Shown: positions 34,960 to 46,794 of the stretch, piece after piece
Position numbering within the stretch: position 1 is the first letter of the stretch
Layout: each line of letters opens with the position of its first letter
DNA from: Anisodus tanguticus
Lineage: Eukaryota; Streptophyta; Magnoliopsida; Solanales; Solanaceae
DNA length: 64,000 bases
Direction: 5' to 3'
NCBI GenBank assembly: GCA_034509755.1
Contig: CM067548.1
Location: 16,444,018-16,508,017, forward strand
Translations under genes and position numbers: made by a program
The notes under the pieces: generated by a model
Seen by the model: the letters and a program-made list of their open reading frames with translations, nothing else
What the model was told of the DNA's origin: nothing
The model's database searches: none

Positions 34960-35900
34960 AGTAGGTTGTGCAAACGCATAATACCCTTTCCGCAGCCCTC
35001 AATTACGTGCACCACTGAAACTACCCACCGATCGGGCCTTTTTGTTATGTTCCCTTTCGAATACTTCCAGACTCCTCCAATTTTCTTGTTGTTCAGCGAA
35101 CCCAACCAAAGATGAAAAGGTACAAGTATGAGACATAGAAGCAGCAACACGCACACACTTAATATGTGGTACCAAATCATGCACAAATCGGGTCAACTTG
35201 TGCTTTTCCGTTGGAATCATATACATCGTATACCTTGCCAGACAAGTGAACTTCAAACTATACTTACGAACAAAAATAGTACCCTGCTCAATTTTCTCAA
35301 ACTTAGTAGCCATAGAAAACTGTTCCTCATCGAACAGAAACTTCTCCATAAATGTCCTATCGAACTCAGGCCAAGTAGGAGATGGAGAATCGCTACCTCA
35401 TTCAGACTCCCACATCTCGAACCAAACATGAGCAACATCCTTCAGCAGATAGGCTGCAAACTCCACCGCTTCAGAACTATGAACATTCATAGCCCTTAGA
35501 GCCTTAAAAGTCTCATCCATAAATTACTGAGGATAATCTTTTTCTTTCGAACCAAAGAACTTGGGCGAATTCAGTCCCAAAAAGTGCTTAAGTCTTCCTC
35601 GTCCACTAAGCATCGGATCTGCACCCTTATGTTGTTGTTGGGACGCCACCAGAGTGGTGAGCGTCTTATCGATTCGATATCAACTACACCTTCAGCAGGG
35701 GCATGTGGAGTCGGAGGGGGTGCCTGATTTCCATTGTCATGCTCAGTCTCAACATTGACCTCGATAGAGGTGGGATTAGTGATCCTGACAGGTCATCCAC
35801 TGAATGATGCATCAGAAGAACCATTACTTCCTCAGTTAGCAACTCCCGCATGAATTAAGGCCATTTTTGTCAGGCACGAATTTAACAAATACGTCAGAAT
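34960..35900 (-). pseudogene. Gypsy-A gag, 5' part
   Basis: On the minus strand, capsid text FEKIEQGTIFVRKYSLKFTC, LARYTMYMIPTEKHKLTRFV and HDLVPHIK occupies about 35290-35160. The N-terminal region upstream (to about 35900) is open only in patches. The frame is cut by Gypsy-B at 34960 and resumes at 24840. Stops elsewhere show it is dead. Confidence 0.78.
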
Positions 35901-36060
35901 TATCCTAAAGAAATTCAAGCTCTATAGCACAATCTATAATCAAGAAGAGTGAGAAATACCTAAAATGTCTTGGTAGCCCCCATACAGGTGGTCAGTCTGC
36001 ATAAAGAAGACTTCACTAGACACTGCTCCACAGAAAATCCTAGGATATTTCTAAACCTAG

Positions 36061-36072
36061 GCTCTGATACCA
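36061..36072 (-). promoter_or_regulatory. Gypsy-A primer binding site
   Basis: The minus strand reads TGGTATCAGAGC, complementary to initiator methionine tRNA, four bases after the end of the 5' LTR (36077). Confidence 0.92.
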
Positions 36073-36076
36073 AGCT

Positions 36077-38461
36077 TGTCATGCCCCAAACCCAGCCCTG
36101 GACCTAGCAGGCATCCGATGCTATGAACAATACTAGAAGTACCTTATGAATTAATAATATCAAGTTCCTGCTTAGTCTTTCATTAATTATTTCAATTAAG
36201 TTATAAATAACTAAGTAAAGATCATGGTCACAATTTATGAAATAAAATCAGCGAAAATCTATAATAAATAAGTTGTCAAAAATGTAGAAACGCCTATGAG
36301 AGTCGAACAACGACTTCAACCAATACCCACAAAACAACATTTATTAATGGAGCCTCTAAGATGATAAAAGGAAATAGTCTAACTTTAGGACGCAACCCGA
36401 AAACTAATACTAATAAAATAAAGATAGAATGGTGCCCCACGAATAATCATGTGGGCTCACCGAATAGTCTCGAAAGCAGCAAGTTCTCCTAAGTCATAGG
36501 TGTATCATGAACCTGCTCTTCTATGTTACCTGACACACCATCAAAAACAACAATGGTATGCCTGAGTACTGGGTACTCAGTAAGTGTCTCCGGGAAAATA
36601 GATAATGTAAAATAATATAATATTAAGTAGTAAAACAATGTAAGTAAAGTAGTTTGAAGTCCAAAGATAAAACAGTTCACCAAACTAAGAGAAATCATTA
36701 AGAGAGAATTACATCACTTTCAATCCATTTGTCATTTCTCAAGATTAAGTCTTCCATTTATGAACTTAAGATCAACATCAAGTCACTCATGAACAATCAA
36801 AATCATGCCAATATAGGCCAAATCAATGGAACGAACAGATGACCATTAAGGTTCCCTAAAATCGCATAGAATCACCACATCGGGGTTGTCACCCTCGATG
36901 GCTATCCTTCCTCCTGAATAGCTGGGCGGTGTTATGAACCCTCGATGGCCACTCTTCCTCCCGAATAGCTAGGGAAACCACACCGAGGATATTGACCTTC
37001 GGCGGCCACTCTTTCTCCCGAATGGATAGGAAAACCACACTAGAATCCCTTCCTCTCGAGTATCTAGGCCAAACATAAACAATAGAATCATGGCAAAATA
37101 GTTGAATCACAATCATAGCATAAAAGCTGGATCACTAATTATAAATTATGTTCATCATCTCATTATTAGGGGTACGTCAAGTAATTTATGGGTTTAGAAA
37201 CCAAGTTCAAGTCACTAAATGATTTTCGAATTCAACACAATCCGAACATAGAGAAAAACACAAAAAATATCTAAAAAATTTTAAATTAAGTTTAAGCATC
37301 CCTTATGGGGTAATCCATGTTCAAAGATTAAATCTTTATATTTTAATATAATCATCCTTCAATAAGGTAAAATCATGTATACATATATATAATATAATAC
37401 ACATAAGGTTTAATGCGGGCTTGTCCCTCACACACACAAACCTTGCCAAAGAATCACTTTAAACGTTTGAAAAGTATGTTCGAAAAAGAGACATACCTCT
37501 AATCCCGCTAAAATGCTATCAAATGGAATATCCAAGGTTCAACACACTTGATTTAAATGAGAAAGATGAAAACTTTATTCACTTCTACGAGTTTTCTCAC
37601 TAATTCGAAAACTATGGCTTTTTCAAAGCCTTAAAATTTGTTCTTGACCCTCGTATGAATTATTCGTGGATTCTAACCCCTGTAATATACTTTATGCAAG
37701 ACTAAGAATATTTAATAATATCATGAAAATCAGAGGTCTTATCTTTTAGATGAAATCCCACACACCCCTCCTTCTTCTTCCTTGAGTTTTCAACAATCTA
37801 GGGTTTGGAAAGAGGAACTAGTGTTAAACAAGGTTGAATTCAGCGTCGAATTGGTAACTATGGATTATAAACTCACCTTAGAGTTTAAGAGAGGTCTCTA
37901 GGATTATTTTCCTTCAAAAGTTCATCCAAAACGAAGTGGGGAAAAGTTATGACGAGGTTTTAAGCTTATAAAATTTGGAACCAGAAAAACAAGACGCGCG
38001 ATGGTCATACGTCGTGCGCCAATTTCACAAATGGTGTTGCGTGATGGCTGTGCATCACACACACATCACACGTGCCTATGAGTTTGAGATTCAGAGACAC
38101 GTTTTCAGCGCGATGCTCGCACGAAGCGCGAGTGCTCTGATTCTTGTTAAAACGGGCATAACTCCTAGCACACAACTCCTATTGATCTCCGCCATATATG
38201 GTTGGAAAAGTATTCAAAGACCTACAACTTTCATATTAGTTAACTCATATTCCCAACGTAACTACCCAAAAACTAAGCATAAGTAAAAACTATCTCAAAC
38301 TTAGACGAATTTAAGAACTTTTACAAACTCTCTTATTTGGTTTGACTTCAAAACGACTATCTATCACCCGAATTCATCCCAAAGGGATTCACATAACTAA
38401 AATGACATATCAACACTCATTTAATTAATTTACAACTAACCCAGATTTACGGAATGTTACA
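36077..38461 (-). mobile_element. Gypsy-A 5' LTR, 2385 bp
   Basis: On the plus strand it runs from TGTCATGCCCCAAACCC to GGAATGTTACA. The PBS at its left identifies it as the 5' LTR of a minus-strand element. Its right 665 bases match the 3' LTR remnant. Short open frames inside are incidental. Confidence 0.9.
36890..37068. repeat. Degenerate minisatellite in the Gypsy-A 5' LTR
   Basis: About three and a half units of roughly 50-57 bases, each with ccctcgatggccactcttcc or a variant followed by cccgaatagctagg. They start near 36892, 36940 and 36997, with a partial unit near 37047. Confidence 0.75.
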
Positions 38462-39705
38462 CTATGGCATTCTCCATACGTTTAATGTTCGCATTTTATG
38501 TGGTCACTATCTTCTTGAAGACCTTTTACAAACTAGAGATCTTCCTACGGTGTGTCCCCTTCACTCTAGAATGAAGTCGTCTAATCCTTCGAGGGATGTG
38601 CCGGTCTTATTCGCCCCCATCATCAGTTGTACTCGTATCATCAAGAATTCGGTATGTACCTAGATGTCTTACCGGAGTGTTTCATGTGAAAAAGCTCAGG
38701 CCTTACCTCATCCATGTTCTTATTCATCGACGTGCTCTGGTCCTTGCAAGCCCAAAGAGATCACTAGATTCGGTGGATCTGAGGGCAGAGGGATGATATA
38801 ATGCTCACCAACGAGTGGACTACCGTGTTAAGTCCTAGACATGGTGATAGTTTCTTAGTAGGTGAGGTTTGGTGTCTTAAAAAAAGTTTCAAGCAATAGA
38901 TTGATATTATATCATAGTTTCCTATCCCCACAGACGGTACCAAACTGTTTATCGCTAAAAATAGTTTACAGACGGCACCAAACTGTTTACCACTAAAAAT
39001 AGTTTTAGGATAATCAATTAAATTTGTATGAAAGAGGGGTTAAAGCTACATGAATGATTTTGATCAAAACCTTTTCTCTAGTTGGTTAAACCGAGAACAA
39101 TATGTAAATGCAAAAATGTAGAAGATTGAAAATAAAGGGACAAGAACAAGGAATAAAGTAGAGAGCTTGAGATGCTAACAATGGTGTTTTTAAGGTTACA
39201 AGAGAGTGAGAGGGAAGTGTTCCATCTCAATAGTTTGTCCCCTTCATCTATTCTATAGTGGCTTATTTATTGATACAAGGCTATGGTTTTTCCTTAATGT
39301 GAAAGTACAAGTGCACATTGAGAGGTGACTACTCAATAGTGTAAGGTCCAACTGCTCAGTGTTGTAGAGCGGGTGTTAGGCTCGAGGTTGAGTGACATTT
39401 GGGTAGAGAGTCGGTGAGAGTTCATTATATCTTGAAAATGAGCTACTATCAGGAAAAGAGACTTCGTGGGAATTGGTGCCTTAGGTTGCTTTGGCCTCGG
39501 GAAGCTCGCATCACACTGAGATAATATCAGCCCTGGATACACCCGAGATGAAGAATTAGTATCATTTTCAAGCCATGGTCAATGATATCATTGCAGGTCC
39601 GGGTGTGCCTGAGCTAAGACTAAAATATGTATGATTCTGATTAGACCACCTGTCAAGCCCGAGTTTTATACAATACAGAGCTTACCAATTTTGATTCCTT
39701 TGTAG
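38462..39705. other. Unassigned spacer between Gypsy-A and CACTA-1
   Basis: Short open frames at 38454-38796 match nothing I recognise. A near-perfect direct repeat of about 38 bases (acagacggtaccaaactg..., acagacggcaccaaactg...) lies at 38932-39005. The rest shows no coding or TE signature that I can support. Confidence 0.4.
38932..39005. repeat. Tandem 38-bp direct repeat
   Basis: Two adjacent copies of a unit with acagacgg(t/c)accaaactg and ctaaaaatagttt, differing at a few bases. Confidence 0.85.
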
Positions 39706-39925
39706 CTACACTACAACATAAGACATCTATACCTACGAAATCTAAGCTATGAATTTAGAAGTCATAGCTATTACCTAATAATAGCCACAAAAAAATAAAT
39801 TTCATGGCTATCTACAAAATCGTAAAATTTCCTAGCCATGAAAATCAAATTGACAAATCTAATTCTTTATTTTTTCTATAATTGCTAACAATCGTGGCAA
39901 TAATTACCTATATAGCTAAGATTTT

Positions 39926-40960
39926 GTTTCTACAATAAAATTTTGTAGCTGATCATAAGTGTTTGCTACGCCATAAAAGTTATTGTAGCAATAGTAGCCT
40001 TTTAGCCACAATAATTTATTTAAAATAAAATATTATAGCTAAATAAATATGTTTGCTTCAAGTTATAAAGATTTGTGGCAATAGGTAAATGATATAGTCA
40101 CAAATTATTTGCTACAATAAAATTTTATAGCGAATCATAAGTTCTTGTCACGCCATAAAAGTTACTATAGCAATAGCAACATTTTAGTCACAATAAATTG
40201 TTTGAAATAAAATATTGTAGCTAAATAAATATGTTGCTTCAAGTTATAAAGATTTGTGACAATAGTTAAATGATATAGCTACAAATAGTTTGCTACAATA
40301 AAATTTTATAGCTAATCATAAGTTTTTGTCACGCCGTAAAAGTTACTATAGCAATAGTAACCTTTTAGCCACAATAAGTTATTTGAAATAAAATATTATA
40401 GCTAAATAAATACTTTTTCTTCAAGTTATAAAACAATTGTGGTAATAGTTAAAGTTATAAAGCCACAAACTTTTGCTATAGTAAAATTTCGTAGTTGATT
40501 ATTAATTTTTGCCATGAGTTAAAACGTACTATAGTAATAATAACATTTTAGCCACAACAAATTATTTGAAACATAATATTGTAGCTAAATAAATATTTTG
40601 TTTCAAGTTATAAAAATTTATCGCAAAATTAAATGATATAGCCATAGATATTTTGCTATACTCAAATGTCGTAGCTAATTATTAAATTTTGCCATGAGTT
40701 GAAACTTGTTATAGCAAATGTAACCTTTTAGCCATAAGAAGTTATTTAAACTACCGTAACTAAGTAAATATTTTTTCTTCGAGTACTAAGAACTCGTGGC
40801 AATAATTGGCTCTATAGCTATAAATATTTGACATCACAAAAATGATAAAGCCACAAATTTATTATTGTAATAAAATTTCGTACCAAAAATTTAGTTTTTA
40901 TCACGAGTTGAAATTTGTTGTAGAAATACTAATCTTTAGCCACAGTAAATATTTTTTTCC
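39926..40960. repeat. CACTA-1 subterminal tandem array, about 180-bp period, six units
   Basis: The anchor word (ttgctacaataaaattttgt and variants) begins near 39926, 40108, 40289, 40472, 40652 and 40862. Each unit also has a catcataagttttt-like word, a tagccacaata word and a ttcaagttataaa word in the same order. The units decay toward the right. Confidence 0.88.
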
Positions 40961-41250
40961 ATACTTGAGGTTACCATAAAAATAGTATTAATATAATCAC
41001 AATAAATTAGCTCTAACAATTTTACTAGTTAGATGATTAGTTGTTGAAATGTGTATGTATGTATATATGCTTTCTGAGAGAGGTCTCTAAATTTTGATAT
41101 GTATAATTGATGGGATAAGCAAGTTTTTAAATGACATCTAAAATCAAATATTCATCAAATCAATATTTAAATTGGAGACAACTTCATAAAATAAGTGCAT
41201 AAATTAAATTAAAGAGACAAATTTTATGATAAAACCACACAACAGTTAAT

Positions 41251-44250
41251 AATACCTTTGTCGATCTAGCATAATTAGAGGTGTTAATCATTCAATTCGA
41301 TTCAACTTTACCGAATCTTACTTGTAAGCTTCAAACGTAATTTAAATAAATAGGTGATTAAATTTAATTATTTTTGATTAACTAATTATAACAAATTTAA
41401 ACAAAACTTCACTAAGTTTTACTTAAGCTTCATCTTGATGAAGTGCTTTCAGAATTGTTATTTGATTCACATATTCCATCTTAATAATACCTTTATCTAT
41501 TTAGATTAATTAGAGATGTCATTTGATTCTGTTTTATAATTTGTAAGTTTCAAAATATTTTAAATAAATAAGTGTTATTTATTAACTTCTATTACTAATT
41601 ATATCAAATTTAAACAAAACATCAAAAAGTCTCACACAAGCTTCATCCTGATTAAGTGTTTTGAGAATTATTATTTGATTTGAACATGTTCTATTAAAAT
41701 AATACCTTTATCGATTTAATGTAATTAGAGGTGTTAATTGTTCTATTCGATTCAATTTTACAAGTCTTATTTGTAAGTTTCAAAAATTTCAGTAGATAAG
41801 TTATTATATCTAATTAATATTGATTAACTAATTATTGTATCGAACTTAAACAAAACATTACTAAATCTCAGTGTAGCATTATCTTTGATCAAACGCTTCC
41901 AAAACTATTATTTGACTCAAACCTGTTACATTAGAATAATACATTTATCAATCTAGTGTAATTTGAGGTGTTAATTATTCAATTTGATCCAATTTTATAG
42001 CTTCTATGTTTCACATATAACTTATATAAATAAGTGATTATATTAACTTCGACTAAATTATATCAAATTTAAACAAAACATCAATAAGTCTCACTCAAGC
42101 TTCATTCTGATCAAGTGTTTCTAGAATTGTTATTAATTTGACTTGGGCATGATCTATTGGAGCATACCTTTATCTGTAATTAAAGGTTCGGGTGAATTTA
42201 ATTTTACATGATCTAACTTAAAAATAAAAATAAAAATAATTTAAATTTAAATTTATCTTACTTGTGAGTTTTAAATATAATTGAACTAAATATGTGATTA
42301 TTGTAGGATTTTGTTGGGTACAAAGCACATAAGTAAGGCACAACGGAAGTTTAAAAGTTTTGTTTCTTACTTACCCCAACAACATTTCTGGTATGGTTAT
42401 ACAACAATTAAACTTGTAACATAAAGCATGAACTTACAAGTTGTATTATCTGGAATCTTTATCTACTATAAGGTGCACACGCGGTTGCCCTTCCGATTGC
42501 AAGCTTCAATGTATTTCTCTTTCGAAAAGCTAGGAAATCCGGCAGAGGTTCGAGAGAGTATTTGATTCTAAGCCTCTAAGGCTTAGAATGTTTTTCAGAA
42601 AATTAGTGTGTGAATAATGAAAGGGAATGTCTCTATTTATAGTTGGAAATTAGGTCAAAATCGGATTAGGGTTTGACCTTGGGCATGACCCAAAATCGAT
42701 GCAGAGGCGCCGCGGCCCTAGGGTATGGGTGTTGCGGCGCTCAACGTGCACCTGCACTGTCTCAATTTATTTTTCGTGCATTCTTAAATAAACCCAAAAT
42801 CCAATTTTGACTTAATTAAAATAATCATTATTCATTTAAATATCTCGATTCCAAATCGAACATTTAATTACTCTCTCAATACATCCTTAGATCGAAACGG
42901 ACAATCGACATAGTTTGACCCTATAGGCCTTCTCATATCGACATTAATCAAATTAAGGTCTACGCGGAACTCCTACACGGCGCCGGAAGACGAACTCAAT
43001 ATGTGAAGTACGTTTACGCCAATCCAGTAAACTTAACCTTTATGTGGTAAGATAAAATATTTTCATTTACGACACACCCGATCAAGTTTAGGATTTGTCA
43101 AGTGTCTATCTAAATGGCTTAATCATTGTATCTCATCTATATTAGCTGACAACTAGACCATGTTCTAAATACGTCTATTGCGTTGGCCAACAACTTAGTC
43201 AACCTAATATCACTGAGAATCCGAGTGTTCTCTCGAATATACATTCGAGGAATGAATCCTAATCTTGGCTCAACTACCACCTTCAATCCACATCGTAATG
43301 TACCCAATACAAGTCGTATCTCAACCTATAAGGCATTTGAGCTTAGGACGGGATCAAAGTACATTACTTTGTAGACAATGCGCGTATTGACCTCAAGTCT
43401 AAGGACTTATATCTCCCACACGCTGATCATACTTTAAGACAAGTATAACAAACAGTATATCAGCAGGGTATACCAATACTTTCAAAGTATCATGTGTCAA
43501 TCACGAGTAGCCATTACTCGTAGCAGGTGAGACATACTACATCCTCTAAGGATGTGATGCAGACCACATGTCGACTTATCACATATCATCGATATCCCAT
43601 TCTCTATGATCATTAGTCGAGGCTATTTTAAGAGTTACTCTCTATCATGAATATCTCACTCTATTAATGACAACGTAAGCTCAAGGGATGCACATTAATG
43701 AATAATTACAAACAATCAAATAATAATTCAATAATTGCAAATGCCAAAATATTAATCTCCATTAATAATAATAACGAATGTGTATAAAGTACATTTGTCC
43801 TAATACAGATTGTCTCTAGGACATAAATATACTTTCAATTATATCTAATTATTTTTACTATATAGTTATATCGAATTTAAACAAAATCTCACTCAAGCTT
43901 CATCATATCAAGTCTTTTTAGAATTCATATTGCTTTACTCAGACATGATCTATTGGAACAATATTGTTATCGATCTAGTGTAATTAGAGGTGTACATCAT
44001 TCTACTCGATTTATAAGATCTTACTTGTAAATTTCAAATATAATTTAAATAAATAGATGATTATATCTAATTACTTTTCCTTAACTAATTATATCGATTT
44101 AAACAAAACTTTACTATGTGTCACTCAAGTTTTATCATGATCAAGTATTTCGAGAATTGTTATTTTACTCGAACTTAATCTATTTGAACAATACCTTTAT
44201 GATCTACTATTAAATTGAAATAATTAATAATTATTGTAAATGTAATTATA
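41251..44250. repeat. Second tandem array, about 230-bp period, seven units, split by a solo LTR
   Basis: The anchor aatacctttatcgatcta (variants) lies near 41251, 41485, 41701, 41938, 42162, 43960 and 44190. Each unit continues with taattagaggtgttaat, tttaaataaataggtgatta, aatttaaacaaaac and caagcttcatc. Spacings are 216-237 bases; removing the 1541-bp insertion leaves about 257 for the interrupted unit. Confidence 0.88.
42302..43837 (-). mobile_element. Solo LTR of the Copia-2 family, 1536 bp
   Basis: The plus-strand ends are TGTAGGATTTTGTTGG and ATATACTTTCA, the inverted form of the Copia-2 LTR (TGAAAGTATAT start at 55946). A perfect target duplication ATTAT lies at 42297-42301 and 43838-43842. 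No internal retrotransposon sequence is present, so the element collapsed by LTR-LTR recombination. The 63-codon frame near 43183 is incidental. Confidence 0.93.
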
Positions 44251-45837
44251 ATTAGTTGAACTAAGAATTAAAAATTGAATATAATTATTATAGAAATGTA
44301 TCTATACCATAATTTACATCTAATACATATTAACTTTAAATAATGTTCCATGATTAATAAGTTATATAAAATAAAATGAGTAAATCGAATAGAAAAGTAT
44401 TACATAAAGAAGAAAAAATTCTTACCGTTTTTTTTTTTTTTTGTTATGATTATTAGGAGGGAAATATGAATTCAAATTAAAAAGAGAGAGAACCAATTAA
44501 CCCAAAAAACAAATCCCTCTATATTTTGTAATAGCTATTTTGTTAATAGAAGTTCATATATGAATGAGTATACAGTCCCAGGAAGGGAAAGGCACAATTG
44601 GGATGGAGTAATGTCATTGATATTCATTTGTTGGTTTTTCTGATAATAATGAGTATCTTGTTGTCAACCTTGTCTTTTGCATCTTCTTTGCTTGTAGCAC
44701 ATTGCACATCTTTTGAAAATATTTTTTTATATGGAGTAAATTGTTTTTGTTCTTTTATTGTGTGCTCTGTTTTTTTAGATTTTGTTCATACCATGAAGAA
44801 TAATAACTCGCTTCAAATTCATTGAAAAAGATATGACTATATAATGGGTAAAATATCGGTCATTATCTATATCTATCTTTTTGAAGTAGTAATTTTTATT
44901 AAATTCCTGTTGGCTAATTTTTTTCGATCTTCTTCAATACTTTGGTCTGTCTGAACTTCTACGGTCACTACTTGTAGTCAAAGCTATGTAATTTGGTAAA
45001 AAGTAAGTGTTAATTTCGTGCTTATAACAGTGGGAAAATATATTTCTAGCTTTGCATCAAGTATATGAGTTTTCGGAATAAGCCTATAGAATTGATAACC
45101 ACCTTTCTTGTTGCTTTTTCCCTTTAGTGACTTCCTACTCTTTTTTTTATAAGGTAGACAAGGTTAGAAGTCAAACTTATTAGGATTGAAAAGAGATTGA
45201 GCAAAGACAAGATGGATCATAATATGGGACATGGTCTTGGTAAGAAAATTAGTAAACTAATGAAGTTTTTAATCTTCTTTATTTTTTTATGAATTGATAA
45301 TTATTATAATATATACTCTTAAACTTAGCTACAAATATTCTGTAGCTATCTATATATGCACTATACTTGTAGTTTAGAATCATATAAGATCATATAAAAA
45401 ATTGCAAATGATGATTGCAGCTCAAAGTTGACAATCAAATGATGCAAATTTAATTGTAAGTAGCTGATTTGTATATTTGATAATTATTTTATTTGTTTTT
45501 ATGTTTGAATAAAGAGAAGTTTCACTATTTTGATTGATATTGTTTTAACCTTTAATAAGTCTTTTATCTAATATATTTTCTTTATTACACAATTAAAGAT
45601 ATTCTTCTACGATAAAGTTTAAAAATTTCATGCCGCAAAATGATTCTCAGCTACATTATATGGCTAACGCTGTTGGTCGCAAAATTTTCAATTAGTAGCT
45701 ATGCACTATTTGATTTCGTAGCTAAACATATGTATAATTACCACGCAAATGAGAACATGAATACGTATTTTTGTTTCCATAGCAAAAGAATAAAATCTTT
45801 GGCTACTATTTTATCCTTCGTGACAAAAAAGTATGGA
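44251..45837. other. AT-rich interior of CACTA-1
   Basis: It contains a T-run (about 44428-44442), a 75-codon frame (44598-44825) rich in hydrophobic residues that I do not recognise, and from about 45320 scattered subterminal words (gtagct, ctacaaat, ttgtgac). No transposase domain could be identified. Confidence 0.45.
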
Positions 45838-45842
45838 CATTT

Positions 45843-46757
45843 TGTTGGAAATTTACTACATATGGAAATAAGTATATCCCACTAATTTATGACTCGAACT
45901 ATTGGGCCCGCACGTCGGAAATGTCGGTTTCACACACGTGCACACGTAGTGTCAAGTATCACAAATTTCATTAGTGAAAGAGATATTGGTACGTATGTAA
46001 TACGTTTGAGACATAGAATTATGGACGGTTATTGGCCAAATGACAGTATTCCACGTTGGTAAATGAAGGAAGAAGTGTACAAAGTGTAAAATGAAACGAG
46101 TCGGAAATCGCCGCGGAGCCGTGAAGGGCTGCGGCGCCACAACCGTCGGAGCCGCGGCCCAAATTGGCTGGTCAGCTACTGGAGTCACGGCACTTCGGAG
46201 GCAGAATGTTGCGGCGGGAAGTTGGAAAATCTGACGTTTGGGCTGGTTTTGGAGCATTGATTCTCCATTACTTGCCACATGAATTCAGCCATTATTTGGC
46301 TGAATGTAACCCCTCAATCAAGTGCAATTACATGGCTATTGAAGGCCATTAGTTGGCTAGTTGAGGGGTCTTCTACTTACACTATAAATTAAGGCCTTTG
46401 GCTCAATTGAAACACACTACACTCAACACTTAGAAAATTTTCTAGATTTTCTGATTTCATATTCTTCCTCTTTAGCAAAGTCACTATAGTCAAAGTTCTT
46501 CAAGAATAACACTTGAGTTTCCTTTTCTCACTTGTTAAAGTTGTTGTTGTATCTTGGGAGACTATTGCTCAACACCGTAAAAGGAGATATACGGGGCAAT
46601 CTTATCTTAAAGACAGAGTGCCATCACTCGACTTAGCAAATCACATAAGCAGTTTGTAAGGTTTTGATTTTCAGTTCTATTGTAATAGTTTATTTATCCT
46701 TTCTAATATTGTAATAGTTACTTACTTTCCGTTCCCTACAACAATTGTATCCTAATA
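45843..46757 (+). mobile_element. Copia-1 5' LTR
   Basis: 915 bases, TGTTGG to CCTAATA (the other copy ends CCCAACA). A plausible promoter region lies near 46380-46440 (actataaattaaggcctttg). The bases after it (attttaagacaagatt) are not the usual initiator methionine PBS. Confidence 0.9.
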
Positions 46758-46794
46758 ATTTTAAGACAAGATTTTGTTGTAAGTAAGTTAGAAA

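Larger units (their letters stand above)
20712..38461 (-). mobile_element. Gypsy-A, minus-strand gypsy element split by Gypsy-B
   Basis: Order in element sense: 5' LTR 38461-36077, PBS 36072-36061, gag 35900-34960, [Gypsy-B 34959-24846], end of gag and protease 24840-24162, RT/RNase H about 23920-22700, integrase 22379-21653, PPT 21395-21384, 3' LTR remnant 21383-20712. The gag-PR-RT-IN order identifies the gypsy type. All coding parts carry stops. The left portion of the 3' LTR is missing, so the outer target duplication cannot be tested; the right flank is CTATG. Confidence 0.88.

Noticed and set aside
20712..38461. Endogenous pararetrovirus origin of the RT genes
   Set aside because: LTRs, PBS, PPT, 5-bp duplications and the presence of integrase show LTR retrotransposons; no movement- or coat-protein signature was seen.
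38454..38796. Overlapping frames right of Gypsy-A
   Set aside because: No recognisable motif, two competing frames, and one starts inside the LTR end.
39926..44250. CRISPR-like repeat arrays
   Set aside because: The units are 180-230 bp, degenerate and without unique spacers, in a plant transposon.
44598..44825. 75-codon hydrophobic frame in CACTA-1
   Set aside because: No homology recognised and T-rich DNA readily gives hydrophobic frames; kept only as a remark.
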